Assembly: GCA_951799405.1 (NCBI GenBank)
Contig: OX637353.1
Coordinates: forward strand, 11,780,001-11,844,000
From: Agapetus fuscipes
Taxonomy: Eukaryota > Arthropoda > Insecta > Trichoptera > Glossosomatidae
Length of the DNA: 64,000 bases
Reading direction: 5' to 3'
The translations under genes and the position numbers were made by a program. The notes beneath the pieces are model-generated. The model was not told the DNA's origin. It made no database searches and saw nothing but the letters and a program-made list of their open reading frames with translations. Of the stretch, positions 40,475-50,911 are shown piece by piece; position 1 is the stretch's first letter; each line of letters opens with the position of its first letter.

Positions 40475-41034
40475 AATCTATATATAATCTAAGCTGCAAA
40501 GATATGTTAACATTTAGGGTAAGGCACATGTAGGTTCGCGGCTAAACATTCTGCATGTGTACAAATAAACAAGGCCTCACATGAAAATAAGCCTTGCAGC
40601 TCCTACCGTCTTTCCCTGAAACGCAACCCAACGCAACTAAGCTACACATATAGTGTAACTTCTTGCCGCGTTATCCCCGAAGGGGTCGCATGTGGCGAGT
40701 TGAACCTATTTATTTTTACAGGTAAGGGGGCCGGCCTTGCGCCAACCACTTCAGTTGAAGTGGAGGTTTCCCAGCTCCCGAGAGTGCTGGTACTCATTTC
40801 TTGTGAAGGCTGAGTAAACCTTGCCGGTATTTTATTTTGGGGTTTGAAATAAACACCGAAACGGGAAATCATTTCTGACACCGTCGATGGGATTCGAACC
40901 CGAGCTTTCGGCATGGAATGCAAGCACTCTACCACCTGAGCTATCGACCGGACACCGAGGTGGCATTGGCAAAAGTGAACCAATTTTTACAGTACGGGAG
41001 TCAGCCTCATACGAACCTATCAGTCAAGGAGCAT
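40475..41034 (-). repeat. L3U split by a SINE-A
   Basis: Tail ATATAATCTAAGCTGCAAAG to CGTCTTTCCCTGAAAC (40475-40624), interrupted by the SINE-A, then ACCGAGGTGGCATTGGC to AACCTATCAGTCAAGGAG (40954-41034). Confidence 0.85.
40631..40953 (-). repeat. SINE-A, near full length, inside L3U
   Basis: Closely matches the copies at 5577 and 63263. Tail ACGCAACTAAGCTACACATA, head GGATTCGAACCCGAGC and GAGCTATCGACCGGAC. The CAACCCAACGCAAC end shows repeated (T)TGCG-type units. Confidence 0.9.
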
Positions 41035-41090
41035 TCAGAAACATATTATGTGAGAACAGGTTTAATTTTTTTGTTTGTTGATAAATTTTC

Positions 41091-41333
41091 TTGACTTTTA
41101 TGTTGGTTTAACGACCACATATTATATTGTAAGAAATGGTTCACTTTGCCAACGTCACCCCTGATTCATAAAAAAGATCGCAGGAGTTGCAAGGTTTATA
41201 TTCATGTGAGGTTTTGTTTGTTTGTATGCACACATGCAAAATGTGTAGACGCGAACCTACATGTGCCTGTCTTTGGGCATGCATGAGCCTTAAATATTTA
41301 CAGATCTTTGCAGCTTCGATTATAGATTATAAA
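41091..41333 (+). repeat. L3U, diverged full length
   Basis: TCTTGACTTTTATGTTGG to GCAGCTTCGATTATAGATTA. Confidence 0.75.
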
Positions 41334-41339
41334 TTGGAA

Positions 41340-41402
41340 AAGCGAAGCATTTTTTCCAATATGGGTGGTCTGCCTTATACCAATCTACTCGTATAAATCA
41401 AG
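41340..41402 (-). repeat. L3U 5' fragment
   Basis: AAAAGCGAAGCATTTTTTCC and ATGGGTGGTCTGCCTTATACC, ending ATAAATCAAGAAAC. Confidence 0.65.
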
Positions 41403-41407
41403 AAACT

Positions 41408-41530
41408 ATGGTCCATCCGTTATTTCCTCGGTCTTGCTGTTTTAAATTCTGGGAAATCTTTTTGTCATCTTTCATTCTTTCTAAATGCCCAAACCATCTA
41501 ACCGTATTCCCTTGTACCTATTCTATATCA
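41408..41530 (-). pseudogene. LINE-W fragment
   Basis: Minus strand: VQGNTVRWFGHLERMKDD, then a decayed QNLKQQDRG segment. Confidence 0.6.
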
Positions 41531-41541
41531 GGTTAAAAATT

Positions 41542-41658
41542 GCAACTAAGCTACATAATATGTATAAAGCGTTACTTCTTCCCGCGTTATCCCCGAAGGG
41601 GTCGCATGTGGCGAGTTGAACCTATTTATTTTTACCAACTGAGCTATCGATCTGACAG
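41542..41658 (-). repeat. SINE-A with large internal deletion
   Basis: 3' end (GCAACTAAGCTACAT, CGAAGGGGTCGCATGTGGCG) is joined directly to the A-box end (CCAACTGAGCTATCGATCTGAC). Confidence 0.75.
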
Positions 41659-41707
41659 GTTAATATACAATTTTAAAAATCAAATTTTGTTCAATTTTGT
41701 CACTGAT

Positions 41708-41780
41708 ATGGTCGAGGGGTAAAGCGTCGGTACTCGAATTTGCGTTATTGTTTATTGCAAGTTTGAACCCTCCTGCGTTG
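41708..41780 (+). repeat. tRNA-like segment
   Basis: TATGGTCGAGGGGTAAAGCG resembles an A box and CAAGTTTGAACCCTCC a B box 45 bp apart. The anticodon arm does not fold and no other copy was seen here. Confidence 0.35.
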
Positions 41781-41790
41781 TGTTCTATCT

Positions 41791-41945
41791 ACAATAACTT
41801 TAATCCTGGTTCAACAGATGCCATTGAGTAATTGTTAATTAACAATTCATGAAAATTAATAAAATAATGAACTTTTAATTGATAATGTAAAAAACCTGTT
41901 TTTGGCCAGGGAAAAAAGTTGGTGAATGACATTTATCTTCATTTT
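41791..41945 (+). repeat. Repeat with CCTGGTTCAACAGATGCC start
   Basis: Its first part (CAACAGATGCCATTG, TTAATTAACAATTCATG) matches 34445-34500. Its second (GTTTTTGGCCAGG) matches 34785-34803. AT-rich, non-coding. Confidence 0.45.
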
Positions 41946-42567
41946 AATCTATTTTTGAACAGAAAAATGAAATAAAAATATTTTTCTGTATATTGTATTT
42001 AAAAATTTCTTAAAAAAAATAAACTTTGTTATTTTTGCAGATAACACGACTTGAAAAAATTCAACAAGAAATTCACACAAATATATTTTATCTAGCATTT
42101 CTGGGGCTTTCTGCATTTTGGTGCAAAAATTTCGCGGTTGCAATAATGTGCGAGTGCAGTCTCGCATACTTACTTCCGACAAATGCTATCCACTACCCCG
42201 AGTATAAAGTTTTTATGAAAATGTATTAAAATTAGAATAGCGCCTCCGGTGAGTGTATTGGTTTTCACACATTTTTGTGAAAACGCAATTGTTCAGTATA
42301 AGCGTACAGTTTCATACTTGGGGTGTGGGAATGCTTCCGTTCTGCATTCTACACGGTCATAAAAAATATTTTTAGTTTACTGCAATTCACAACTGTATTT
42401 TATAAGTGAAAAAAATTCGTATTTTGAAAAAAAAACTTTGTGTTTTGTTTTTTTTTTTATTTCTTAAATATAATGTGTGCCATTTTAAGAAAAAGCGTCA
42501 AGAGGCACAATAAAAAAATCCCTGGACACCCCTTGTAAATAAAAAAAGTGAATTTCTTCAACTAAAA
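41946..42567. other. No gene seen
   Basis: AT-rich. CGCCTCCGGTGAGTG near 42241 resembles part of the 32.9-kb tandem repeat. Confidence 0.35.
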
Positions 42568-42652
42568 TGTTGGTATGAGGCTTACTAACCATACTGTATT
42601 TTTATTTTTATTTTAAAAAATGTAGCCCCTGTTTCAGGGAAGGTCGGTAAGA
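42568..42652 (+). repeat. L3U 5' part cut by MITE-E
   Basis: TGTTGGTATGAGGCTTACTAACC to GGGAAGGTCGGTAAGAG, where MITE-E starts. Confidence 0.7.
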
Positions 42653-42656
42653 GTTC

Positions 42657-42914
42657 GCTGCCTTAGTTATTGTTTACCGTATACGCCATTGAGAAAATTT
42701 TACATGAGCAATGTTTGCTTGTGTACTGGACCAATGTGTCTTATGAAAACAATAAATTTATTAAAAAAATATTAAGAAAAACTCTCACATTATCGAATTT
42801 TACGGTTTTTCTTAGCTCAGATTGTGTAGAATTTGATTCATAAGACAACTGCATGAAAAAGTCATATTTGACAAGATTGGTGTATACGGTAAACAAGATC
42901 TGGGGGAGCGAGCT
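42657..42914 (+). mobile_element. MITE-E, subfamily 2 (copy 2)
   Basis: GCTGCCTTAGTTATTGTTTACC left end and GGTAAACAAGATCTGGGGGAGC right end, clear inverted termini, about 258 bp. Confidence 0.85.
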
Positions 42915-43494
42915 ATCGTTGCTATTATTGACCTTGCATAAGCCTTTTTGTACTAGCCAGATATTTCTCTATTGGTTGGCATCCTCTTGAGCAGTGAATG
43001 TGAGGAGACATCCATGAGTTGCTTCAAGTCCTGGAAGTATGAAGTTCCTGGATGACTTCTAGTTCGTCATTTTTCCTTTACAGATGCTGCTAAAAATGTA
43101 TTACACTATGATGTCTAATTGAGTTTGTAATATCATATCGACGCGACGGTTAAAAGGAAGTAGTGCATAAGTGACGTATTGGTCAAAAATGAGTTATGAA
43201 TGCCATTCTACTTTTAATAAATCCGCTCTTTCTAATGCGCTAACTCCCGTAGCTCTACGATGGTTTTTTGTTGTCGTGGTAAAACCGCATTAATAAGAAT
43301 GCCAATATTTTATTTTTATTTTTATTTTAGAGCTGTTTTGATTTTAACGATATGATAACAAATAAAAAAGTTTTGCCATATTTCTGCATTGCCAAACTTT
43401 AAACTGCTCTGCTGAACAATTTAGTTTATGTCGCTTATTGCCTTATAACCATCGATATCTTTAAAAACTTAACCTCAATCTTCCATATTCTTCC
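42915..43494. other. No gene seen
   Basis: No supported feature. Confidence 0.35.
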
Positions 43495-43640
43495 TTAACC
43501 TTTCCAAGTCCACTCTTGGACGTAGGCGTTCTCCAATCTTCTCCATTGCTGTCTATCGGCTGCTTTGTTCAGCCATCGTCTGCTTGCAGTTCCACTGATG
43601 TCGTCCAGCCCCCTCAGTTAGGGTCTCACGTCTGTCAAAC
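43495..43640 (-). pseudogene. LINE C-terminal fragment (RTE-like)
   Basis: Minus-strand LDDISGTASRRWLNKAADRQ then QWRRLENAYVQEWTW, the terminal DRxxWRxLxEAYVQQW block of RTE-type LINEs. Confidence 0.65.
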
Positions 43641-43684
43641 ATGGTGATTTATTGCAAAATCCCTTTAATTAACCTTGATAACCT

Positions 43685-43842
43685 GGGCTGGAAGTCTCAT
43701 CACCACGGTAATTCTTACCTACCGAATATCGGTAATATTTGTATGACGACCTGTCAATCTAAGATGGCCGAAAGTGAACAGCTGATTAGTCTTCATATAA
43801 ATATTACGGTAAGAATTACCGTAGTGATGAGACTACCAGCCC
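43685..43842. mobile_element. MITE-F with long inverted termini
   Basis: 158 bp. Left arm GGGCTGGAAGTCTCATCACC and right arm GGTAGTGATGAGACT-like pair over about 40 bp (ACGGTAATTCTTACC against GGTAAGAATTACCGT). The centre has CAATCTAAGATGGCCGAAAG. Confidence 0.8.
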
Positions 43843-44167
43843 TGGACTATTTGGGCTGAATTTCTTAAACAAGTAGTCTATAGCAATACATAAGTACTTA
43901 CCGGTGTTAGGGGTTAAGGTATTGGCAGTTAATCCGAAGCTTAACAGATTTGCTATTCTCAACCTCTTGAGATAGACCCATTGAAGGGTGGGAGGTCTAT
44001 ATCAGAGAAGAAGTCCTTTACCCCTCAATATATAGGAAATATACTTACATCAATCATGACGCAATCGGAGACTCATTGGAACTCTCATGTCTTAGTCATG
44101 GTATTTTCAACGTTTCGAAGGACTATGAAATAATTTGTATCCTTTAAATAAATTTAAATCCTTTTTA
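43843..44167. other. No gene seen
   Basis: No supported feature. Confidence 0.3.
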
Positions 44168-44615
44168 TTTATTAATGACTCTGGAGGAAATGAAAGAAGT
44201 ATGTAAGGATAGAAAGAAATGGCGGTTGATCTGTGATGTTGGCGGCTGGGGTTTGTTAAAGTAAAATTGGTTTTGTGATTTAGTTTTTTATGTCAATGTA
44301 TAGGTATATTGTTGTTTATTGATTTTAAAAATGTAATTTGTCATGTATGTTCCTTGACTTATAGGTTGTTATGCGGCTGACCACCCATACTGTAAAAAAA
44401 ATTGGTTCACTTTGCCAATGTCACCCCTGTTTCAGGGAAGGACGGCAAGAGTTGCAAGGCTTATGTTCATTTGAGATTGGGTTTTTACATTGTAGGTCCA
44501 CATGCGGCATGTGTTAGCGCGAAATTATACATATCTGCTTGTGGGAATGCTTTTAATATAAATCTTAAATGATATATATCTTTGCAGCTTAGATTAGATT
44601 AGATTAGATTAGATT
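44168..44615 (+). pseudogene. LINE-W 3' end: C-terminus plus full 3' UTR
   Basis: MTLEEMKEVCKDRKKWRLIC, a stop region, then the whole L3U-type 3' UTR (TCCTTGACTTATAGGTTG to TTGCAGC) ending in four to five TTAGAT/TAGATT units (about 44585-44615). Confidence 0.8.
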
Positions 44616-44864
44616 TATTCAGTTTAAAGTTACTATGCTTACGTTAAAAAAACTATGCCCTAAAGTTTGTGTTTTTAATAATAAAAAAGAGACTTTATGC
44701 TGCATGATAAGAATGCAATAATAACTACCGTGTGGGTAGTTTTTTGATCAGTTAAAAGACCATATGCTAACGTTGAAAATACAAGTCCTTAGTTTATTAC
44801 AAATTGATTATTAATTATTGATCTGTTCTGTACTGTATCCTGCCGCCGTTCCACCAGGGGAGTC

Positions 44865-44940
44865 CGGTACCTCCACAGATGCGTCTCCACTTTTTTCTGT
44901 CCTTGTATATCTCTCTCATCTCTTTAACATTCACTTACTT
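44865..44940 (-). pseudogene. LINE-W terminal fragment
   Basis: Minus strand: VNVKEMREIYKDRKKWRRIC then GGTGLPWWN. Confidence 0.6.
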
Positions 44941-45064
44941 TCCTGATACATAATCTTCTCTTATTCTTACTCTATTTATTAATTGGGATCAAATTTGCAT
45001 TTTGTAGATTAAAATTTACGTATAGTTAGCTTACAAATAAAATGGGTTATTTTATCTTTCATGT

Positions 45065-45110
45065 GTTACAGCAAGGGTGAGCCTCATACCAACCTATAAG
45101 TCAAGGAACT
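45065..45110 (-). repeat. L3U 5' end scrap
   Basis: AAGGGTGAGCCTCATACC then AACCTATAAGTCAAGGAAC. Confidence 0.6.
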
Positions 45111-45143
45111 GTGTGAAAATAAATATATCGCAAAAAAAAAAAA

Positions 45144-45659
45144 ACGCAACTAAGCTACACATATAGTGTAACGTCTTGCCTGCGTTATCCCCGAAGGGGG
45201 ATAGTTAATTAACAATTCACAATCACATGTGGCGATTCGGGACCTATTTTTTTTTAGGGGTAAGGGGGCCGGCCTCACACCAACCACTTTCAGTTGAAGT
45301 GGGGGTTTTCCAGCTCCCGGGGGGGCTGTTTTTCATTTCATGTGAAGGCTGAGTAAACCTTGAGATCGAACCCTTGCTCTCGGCATGGAATGCAAGCATT
45401 CTACCAATTGAGCTATCGACCTTTTTACGAACTTGGTCGTCGTCGCTACCAAGCGCGAATTCTCAAGCAAGACCCAGTTGCTGTTAAGCTGGATGGACCT
45501 TTGGTGACCGATCATTGGTAAAGGTTTATGAATTTTTCAACCCAGCGAAGAGCAAATTTTAAAATATAAATGGTATGTATTTTTGTGCTCCGCCGGGATT
45601 TGAACCCACAACCTTCTATTCAGAGTCCAAAGAGTTACCACTGAACTACGGACCGGTCA
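45144..45659 (-). repeat. C-B dimeric SINE (copy 3)
   Basis: Tail ACGCAACTAAGCTACACATA, unit B (GGGGGGGCTG variant, GAGATCGAACCCTTGC), junction GAGCTATCGACCTTTTTACG, then SINE-C body and head to GAACTACGGACCGGTCA. A 25-bp insertion (TAGTTAATTAACAATTCACA) lies after CCCCGAAGGGG. Confidence 0.9.
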
Positions 45660-46097
45660 CCTTTGAATAAAACTTATTACCTTGATTACCTCTATAGTGA
45701 AATCGCATGCATAAAACAATTTTATAGTACGGCTGAGTGCACCATACATTTGGTTGAGACAATTTTGATGACGAATGTGTGTACTAGCAAAACATACACA
45801 ACATAGTGTCCACCAAAAAAATGTATGAAAACTATTGGCGCTATTTTACTCTCCATGCATTTTTAGTAAGTTGTGTAGTTGAATATGAACGTAAAATTTG
45901 TACTTGGTAAAATGTATGGAGAGGGGTTGGAGGTAGTTTATACCAAGGTTTGATATATGTATGCGGAAGATTTAAGCTCCATATAGTTGTTTCACTAAGA
46001 GAAGGCACAGCAAAGCTAGCTATGCGTATGCATGTCGTTTTGAATCTATGAAACTTTTCTTACAAAAATAATTAATTTTTCGTGTTTAAAATATTAT
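45660..46097. other. No gene seen
   Basis: No supported feature. CCACCAAAAAAATGTATG resembles the 32.9-kb repeat unit. Confidence 0.3.
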
Positions 46098-46336
46098 TAT
46101 AGGTTGGTATGAGGCTGACCACCAATACTGTAAACAAATGGTTCACTTTGCCAATGTGACCCCTGTTTCAGAAAAGTTCGGCAAGAGTTGCAGGGCTTAT
46201 GTTCATTTGAGAATGGGTGTTTTATGATGTCGGTTCACATGCGGCATGTTTGAGCGCGAACTTATCCGTGTCTGCTTGTGGGAATGCATTTTATATATAA
46301 GTCTTAAATGTAATACATCTTTGCAGTTTAGATTGT
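46098..46336 (+). repeat. L3U, near full length
   Basis: ATTATAGGTTGGTATGAGGC to CATCTTTGCAGTTTAGATTG. Confidence 0.85.
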
Positions 46337-46722
46337 AGAAAGATAGATAATAGGCGCATTTTTTTTGCTATTCAAAAACCTTTGATTTTGATTCTTTTAT
46401 AAATACAACATCTTTGGATTATTAAAATTAATAAAATGAAGATTTAATATTTTTAATGATTTTCTATGAAATGATTGTTTCTTTTTGAAATAGCTAGAAA
46501 GTATGTCGGAAGACCAATTTTTTTTTGCATAAATTGAAATATTTTTTTCAAACATTCCGCTGTGAAATTTTTATTAAAATAAAACATTTTCAATTAATAG
46601 ACCTAAATTTGGATTCATCAAATAAAAATACTAAAATTTCGAAAACTACCTACTTATCTAAAAATGATGATAACTTCTTCTCTGATTGAATCTCTATACA
46701 ATTATATCCATGATAATCTACC
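46337..46722. other. No gene seen
   Basis: AT-rich. Confidence 0.35.
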
Positions 46723-46882
46723 ATTACCAAAAACCGGTCACCATAGGTCCATCCAGCCTTACACCACTTGTTTGTGAATTGGTGCTTTATACAGCGACAA
46801 TCAAGCTCACAAAGGCCTCTTGAGGTGTGATTCACACACAAACGGCGCTCACCATATAAATCATCCTAATATTATTATTATA
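46723..46882 (+). repeat. SINE-C, 5'-truncated
   Basis: TACCAAAAACCGGTCACCATAG, GGTGTGATTCACACACAAACGG, tail AATATTATTATTATAAAA. Confidence 0.8.
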
Positions 46883-47587
46883 AAATTTAAATATTATATA
46901 TACAAATCAGTTAAGATGAGTTTTGTTTTCTTTTTTCACGTGTGAAAAAAAAAAAATACTGCAACTAAATGTGGATAATTTTTTTGGGTAAGAAACAATA
47001 AATATTTATGTTTTCATTAAGCAAAAATCTTCATGTCTTATTTTTTATTTAATCAAAACATTATTAAATATTTTTAAAGCAGGTCTGTTTCGTATATTTT
47101 AATTAATTTAATAAACTTAAATTTATAATACACAAAGCTAGATACAGTTTATAATTACATTTAACAAACATTATCATTAATAGTTAATTAATTATAATCA
47201 TAAATTACAATAATATTTCATATTATTAACGTTTAATACCTCATCTCAGTCTGAGTTTATTTTTTCAGTCATCAGATACGGTCATTAAACTATAATCATT
47301 ATTTTTTTTAATTAAACAACATTATATTTAATTACACATTATTACCCATTTTTTGTAGTTTTTTTTTTCAAGAAAAAACTTTAAAAATATTAAAAGCTAT
47401 TCACAATCTTTAAACGGTTTGAAATACAGTTAACATACATAGTATTAGATAACGTTTTTAAGCATCTTTTGCAAATTTACTTTTCAGATATTGTGACAAA
47501 ATTATGAACACCTTTAAGCATCAAATCTACACTAACAGATAAAAAAAAAGATACAAAAGTTTTTTTTATTCAGTTACGTCATTTTTT
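46883..47587. other. Very AT-rich, no gene
   Basis: About 700 bp of A/T-dominated sequence with no feature I can support. Confidence 0.4.
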
Positions 47588-47783
47588 GACTTATAGGTTG
47601 ATACGAGTATAAAGCTGCCTTGTTAATGTTACCCATGTTTCAGGGAAAGCCTGTAAAAGTTGCAGTTTTTAGATTGATTTGAGGTTTGCAGTTTACTTTT
47701 TTAAGTACACATGCACAATTTGTAAGCAAATATGAATTTTAAGTGCTTATATACCATTGCAACTTAGATTTTAGATAATTATA
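47588..47783 (+). repeat. L3U, diverged
   Basis: TTGACTTATAGGTTGATACG to CATTGCAACTTAGATTTTAG. Confidence 0.7.
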
Positions 47784-47934
47784 GACTTAAACAAAAATGC
47801 ACGCAATGGGTGACACGTATAAATAAATAAAGAAGGCTATGAAAAAATGGGGAAAAGTAGAGGCTTTGGCTACCTCTAAAAGAATGAGAAAAATCTAAAG
47901 AAAGGCTTTAAAATGTTCATAATTTTAACATCAG

Positions 47935-47940
47935 TTTATT
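47935..47940 (-). terminator. Polyadenylation signal of the LRR gene
   Basis: AATAAA on the minus strand, 23 bp past the stop codon of the LRR gene. It would give an unusually short 3' UTR; further AT-rich signals lie downstream. Confidence 0.5.
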
Positions 47941-47963
47941 CTTATTGTTTACAGGAATAACAA

Positions 47964-49058
47964 TCAGCTTTGCATAAAAAACTTTGCAAAATAACCAACG
48001 ATTGTAATACAAATATTTAACGAAACATTAACAGTTTTAGCAAGAGCTGAATTCACCCCCAACTCTCCCGGACCATCCCCACTAGCATTTTTGTTAATCA
48101 AACAACGCAAAGTCAACTCAGGTTCCAGCTCTCTCATTTTCCTTCCACGAGAAGTCAGTGGAGAGATGCAATAGTTTCTCCCCATGAAGTCTCCAGTACT
48201 TGCATTCCCAAAAGGTCCATCCGCCATCCCTCTGGCTTTACAATCACAAGGAAAATGATTAGAAGTCACAGCCAACTTCTTAACTCCTTCAATGATGATC
48301 TCTTCAGGATTTGGATTCTCCAGCAGATGATTCCCATGAAATCTGATTGAATTCACACTGTTATTATAAGTTATATTAAACTCTTTTATAAAATCGATTT
48401 TGTTGTTGAAAATATTCAGCAAACCAATGTAGCTCATCCCCTCAAAAGCACCCACTTCAATCACCCCCAAATCAGACTCCTGAATCGAGAGCACATTAAC
48501 GTAAAGCAACCCTCTAAACGTGTAACGTCGCACCTGCGATAAGTCCATGAAAGCCAGTTTTATAGAATTCACCCAAGTCAATCCAGAAAATGCGTCGATT
48601 TCCAGATTCTTTATCCCAGAAGGGAAAATCAAATGATCCACATTTGTTAAACCAGAGAATGCATTAGAGTCTATCGTGTGCGTTGGATTTGAACTCAAAG
48701 AAATATGTTTAATATTAGATGTCCCAGCAAATGCATAACCTTCGATCCTTTTAATTTTATTGTGGCTCAATAAAATTGATGTTATATTTTGAAGTCCTGC
48801 GAATGTGAACTGTCCTATGTTGTCCAAGGTTGTGTATTGGATGGAGAGGTCTTTTAATCTTGGGAGACCCCTGAAAGCGAAGGGTCTCAGAGCTGAGATG
48901 TTGTTTCCATCGATGGAAAGATGTTTGAGGGATCGAAGACCTGCGAATGCCTCGCTCCTGATCACAGGAAAGTCGTTCTTCGACAGTGACAGATGCTCCA
49001 CGGTGATCGGCAGCGATTTAATCGGGATATCAGTTAGTCCGCCATTGTTACACAGGAC
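47964..49058 (-). CDS. Secreted leucine-rich-repeat protein, exon 2 (main exon)
   Basis: Encodes residues 35-398 of a 398-residue LRR protein. The acceptor TTTCTGTTACAG|GTC (AG at 49059-49060) joins in phase 0 to exon 1 at 51510, completing an LRRNT cap with cysteines 23, 27, 29 and 37 (CX3CXCX7C). Eight LRRs follow, recognisable by AFxGL-type motifs at residues 71, 95, 119, 143, 167, 190, 214 and 238, spaced 23-24. An LRRCT cap has cysteines 305, 307, 331 and 353. Residues 354-376 are polar (NASGDGPGE around 358-366), and 377-395 are hydrophobic with only a short end, which fits GPI anchoring better than a spanning protein with a cytoplasmic domain. The role is extracellular binding or adhesion by family; the partner is unknown. 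It resembles connectin/chaoptin-style proteins only in layout. No stop or frameshift disturbs it. Confidence 0.9.
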   Translation of the reverse strand, partial: VLCNNGGLTDIPIKSLPITVEHLSLSKNDFPVIRSEAFAGLRSLKHLSIDGNNISALRPFAFRGLPRLKDLSIQYTTLDNIGQFTFAGLQNITSILLSHNKIKRIEGYAFAGTSNIKHISLSSNPTHTIDSNAFSGLTNVDHLIFPSGIKNLEIDAFSGLTWVNSIKLAFMDLSQVRRYTFRGLLYVNVLSIQESDLGVIEVGAFEGMSYIGLLNIFNNKIDFIKEFNITYNNSVNSIRFHGNHLLENPNPEEIIIEGVKKLAVTSNHFPCDCKARGMADGPFGNASTGDFMGRNYCISPLTSRGRKMRELEPELTLRCLINKNASGDGPGELGVNSALAKTVNVSLNICITIVGYFAKFFMQS

Positions 49059-49394
49059 CTGTAACAGAAACAAATGGCTGGATTAAAAATTTACGATTGG
49101 ATTTCAGACGTTATATTTTATACTAAGACTGCGGGATTTTTCAAGCTTGAAATACTCTTAAATGTCTAGTCCCTATCTGCTTTGTTTTATTTTAATTCAT
49201 ACTCATACCATTTATTAATTAACGGCAAAGTTTAAAGTACATACATACATCGATTCAAGTACGTTCTTTTATTACATACATTTCGTTATTTACTCTCAAG
49301 TGACTCTGTTGCTTTTTTTATTGGAAATATGGTAAACATTTCTAACTTTTTTCTTATAATAATACTCGAGGAAATAAATCAACTCTTGCGGGGC

Positions 49395-49638
49395 GGGGCT
49401 ATTCTTAGACATTTTAGTCGCCCGTTGAGCCCACGCTTTGATAAACTAATGATGCATTTGTATTAAGACCTGTCAATCCAAGATGGCCGCAAGTGAACAC
49501 CTGATTATAGTCTTCATACAAAAACTACCAAAATTCGGTAGGTAAGAATGACCGTGGTCATGAAACTTCCAGGCGCTGCATCAATAGTTTGTCAAAGCGT
49601 GGGCTCAACCGACGACTAAAATATCTAAGAATACCCCC
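49395..49638. mobile_element. Foldback element with ~60-bp inverted termini
   Basis: Arms 49395-49455 and 49578-49638 are inverted copies: GTTGAGCCCACGCTTTGA on the left, TCAAAGCGTGGGCTCAAC on the right, with flanking TATTCTTAGA/TCTAAGAATA. The centre (49467-49576) is the right half of MITE-F (CCAAGATGGCCGCAAGTG). 244 bp, non-coding. Confidence 0.85.
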
Positions 49639-49667
49639 TTTATTTTTTTATTATCAATATTCCGACC

Positions 49668-49855
49668 TTTCCTGACACCCCTGTGTGAGCGAAGGTCGGC
49701 AAAAGTTGTAGGGCTTATAGTTATGTTCATTTGCGGCTTGGATTTTATTTGTAAGTACACATTCAGCATTTGTAAGCGCGAACTACACGTGTTTGTTTGT
49801 GGGCATGCATCTGAGAGCTTTAAATGAATATATCCTTGCAACTTAGATTATATAT
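49668..49855 (+). repeat. L3U, 5'-truncated
   Basis: GCGAAGGTCGGCAAAAGTTG to TATCCTTGCAACTTAGATTA, antisense to the host gene. Confidence 0.8.
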
Positions 49856-50372
49856 TTAGAATATTTATTTAATGATCAACTCGTGATACAAAAAAACCTT
49901 TAAAATGTCATGGCATTATAGGTGTTTTTTGCACAACCCAAACCAAATGTTTTGAGCCGTGTAAATTGTTAAATAGCTACTCGACAAAAAACAATTGTCG
50001 ACAATTATAATTGAGCTAATGGCGTTTAATAACGGCGCGTTGTACGTCTCACACCGCGGGTTTGTTTCCTTGAAGGAAGTTTACTAATTAAGAGCAAACC
50101 CGGAGAGGCTTTGTTGTGGGGAGCCTCCTGCGTAGGTAGCCATAACATGTCTTACCTTCATGTGATAAATTATTTGTAAACTTGTGTGATAAATAATCAT
50201 ATAAACTTATGTGGTAAAAATAAAACAAACAGTTTCATTACGGAAATTTTGTTTACGACTTCAAAAAATAACAAATTACAAAGAAAAGATAAAGAGTTTA
50301 TTTTGACTTTTACCTTGGAATTAAACTGACCTCCTAGATGAAATTTATAGAAATAGGTCCATTTTTGACAAT

Positions 50373-50586
50373 CATTGGCGAAGGATGCCATACAACGCGA
50401 TTTCCACAGGTTTCCCTTTTAAAATGAGGTAAAAATGACAATAAAGTAGACTGCATGGTTTCAATGGGACAAAAATACGTATTGTGTCTTTGATTTTACT
50501 TTGTGCCTATATTTTTTAACTATTTTGTTGCCTCATTTTAAAAGGGAAGCCGATGGGGTCGAGTTGTATGGCACTCTTCGCCACTG
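50373..50586. mobile_element. hAT-type MITE (MITE-G copy 3)
   Basis: 214 bp in the opposite orientation to copies 1 and 2. Ends CATTGGCGAAGGATGCC and CTCTTCGCCACTG. The interior shares AAAGTAGACTGCATGG and AAAAATACGTATTG. No target duplication remains. Confidence 0.85.
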
Positions 50587-50619
50587 AATTTTATTGTACA
50601 CACATACGACGTCATATCG

Positions 50620-50905
50620 GATCCGAATTTTTACGAGATACACAGAGAAGATCAACTGACACCATAAAAAAGTGGCAAAACAGAAATGATTGTGGGCAGG
50701 GCATGTTACCAGATTCAATGACCAAAAATGGACCTTGAAGATAGTGGAGTGGAAACCTCGTGAGGATAAATGAAGTAAAGGAAGGTCTTAAACACAATAG
50801 TCAGAGAACAGAAAGAAGATTACTCGTGACTGGATGCAGAAGGTCTAAGACAGAGATGACTGGAGAGAAATATGTTCCGCAGTGGACAAAAATGGCTGAC
50901 TTAGT
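50620..50905 (+). pseudogene. LINE C-terminal relic
   Basis: Near the end, with one frameshift, the strand reads VTRDWMQKV then DRDDWREICSAV, the closing block of RTE-type LINEs. Earlier residues are decayed. Confidence 0.5.
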
Positions 50906-50911
50906 AAGTAA

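Noticed and set aside
48805..49086. Plus-strand 93-codon ORF
   Set aside because: Antisense to the LRR exon; no independent support.
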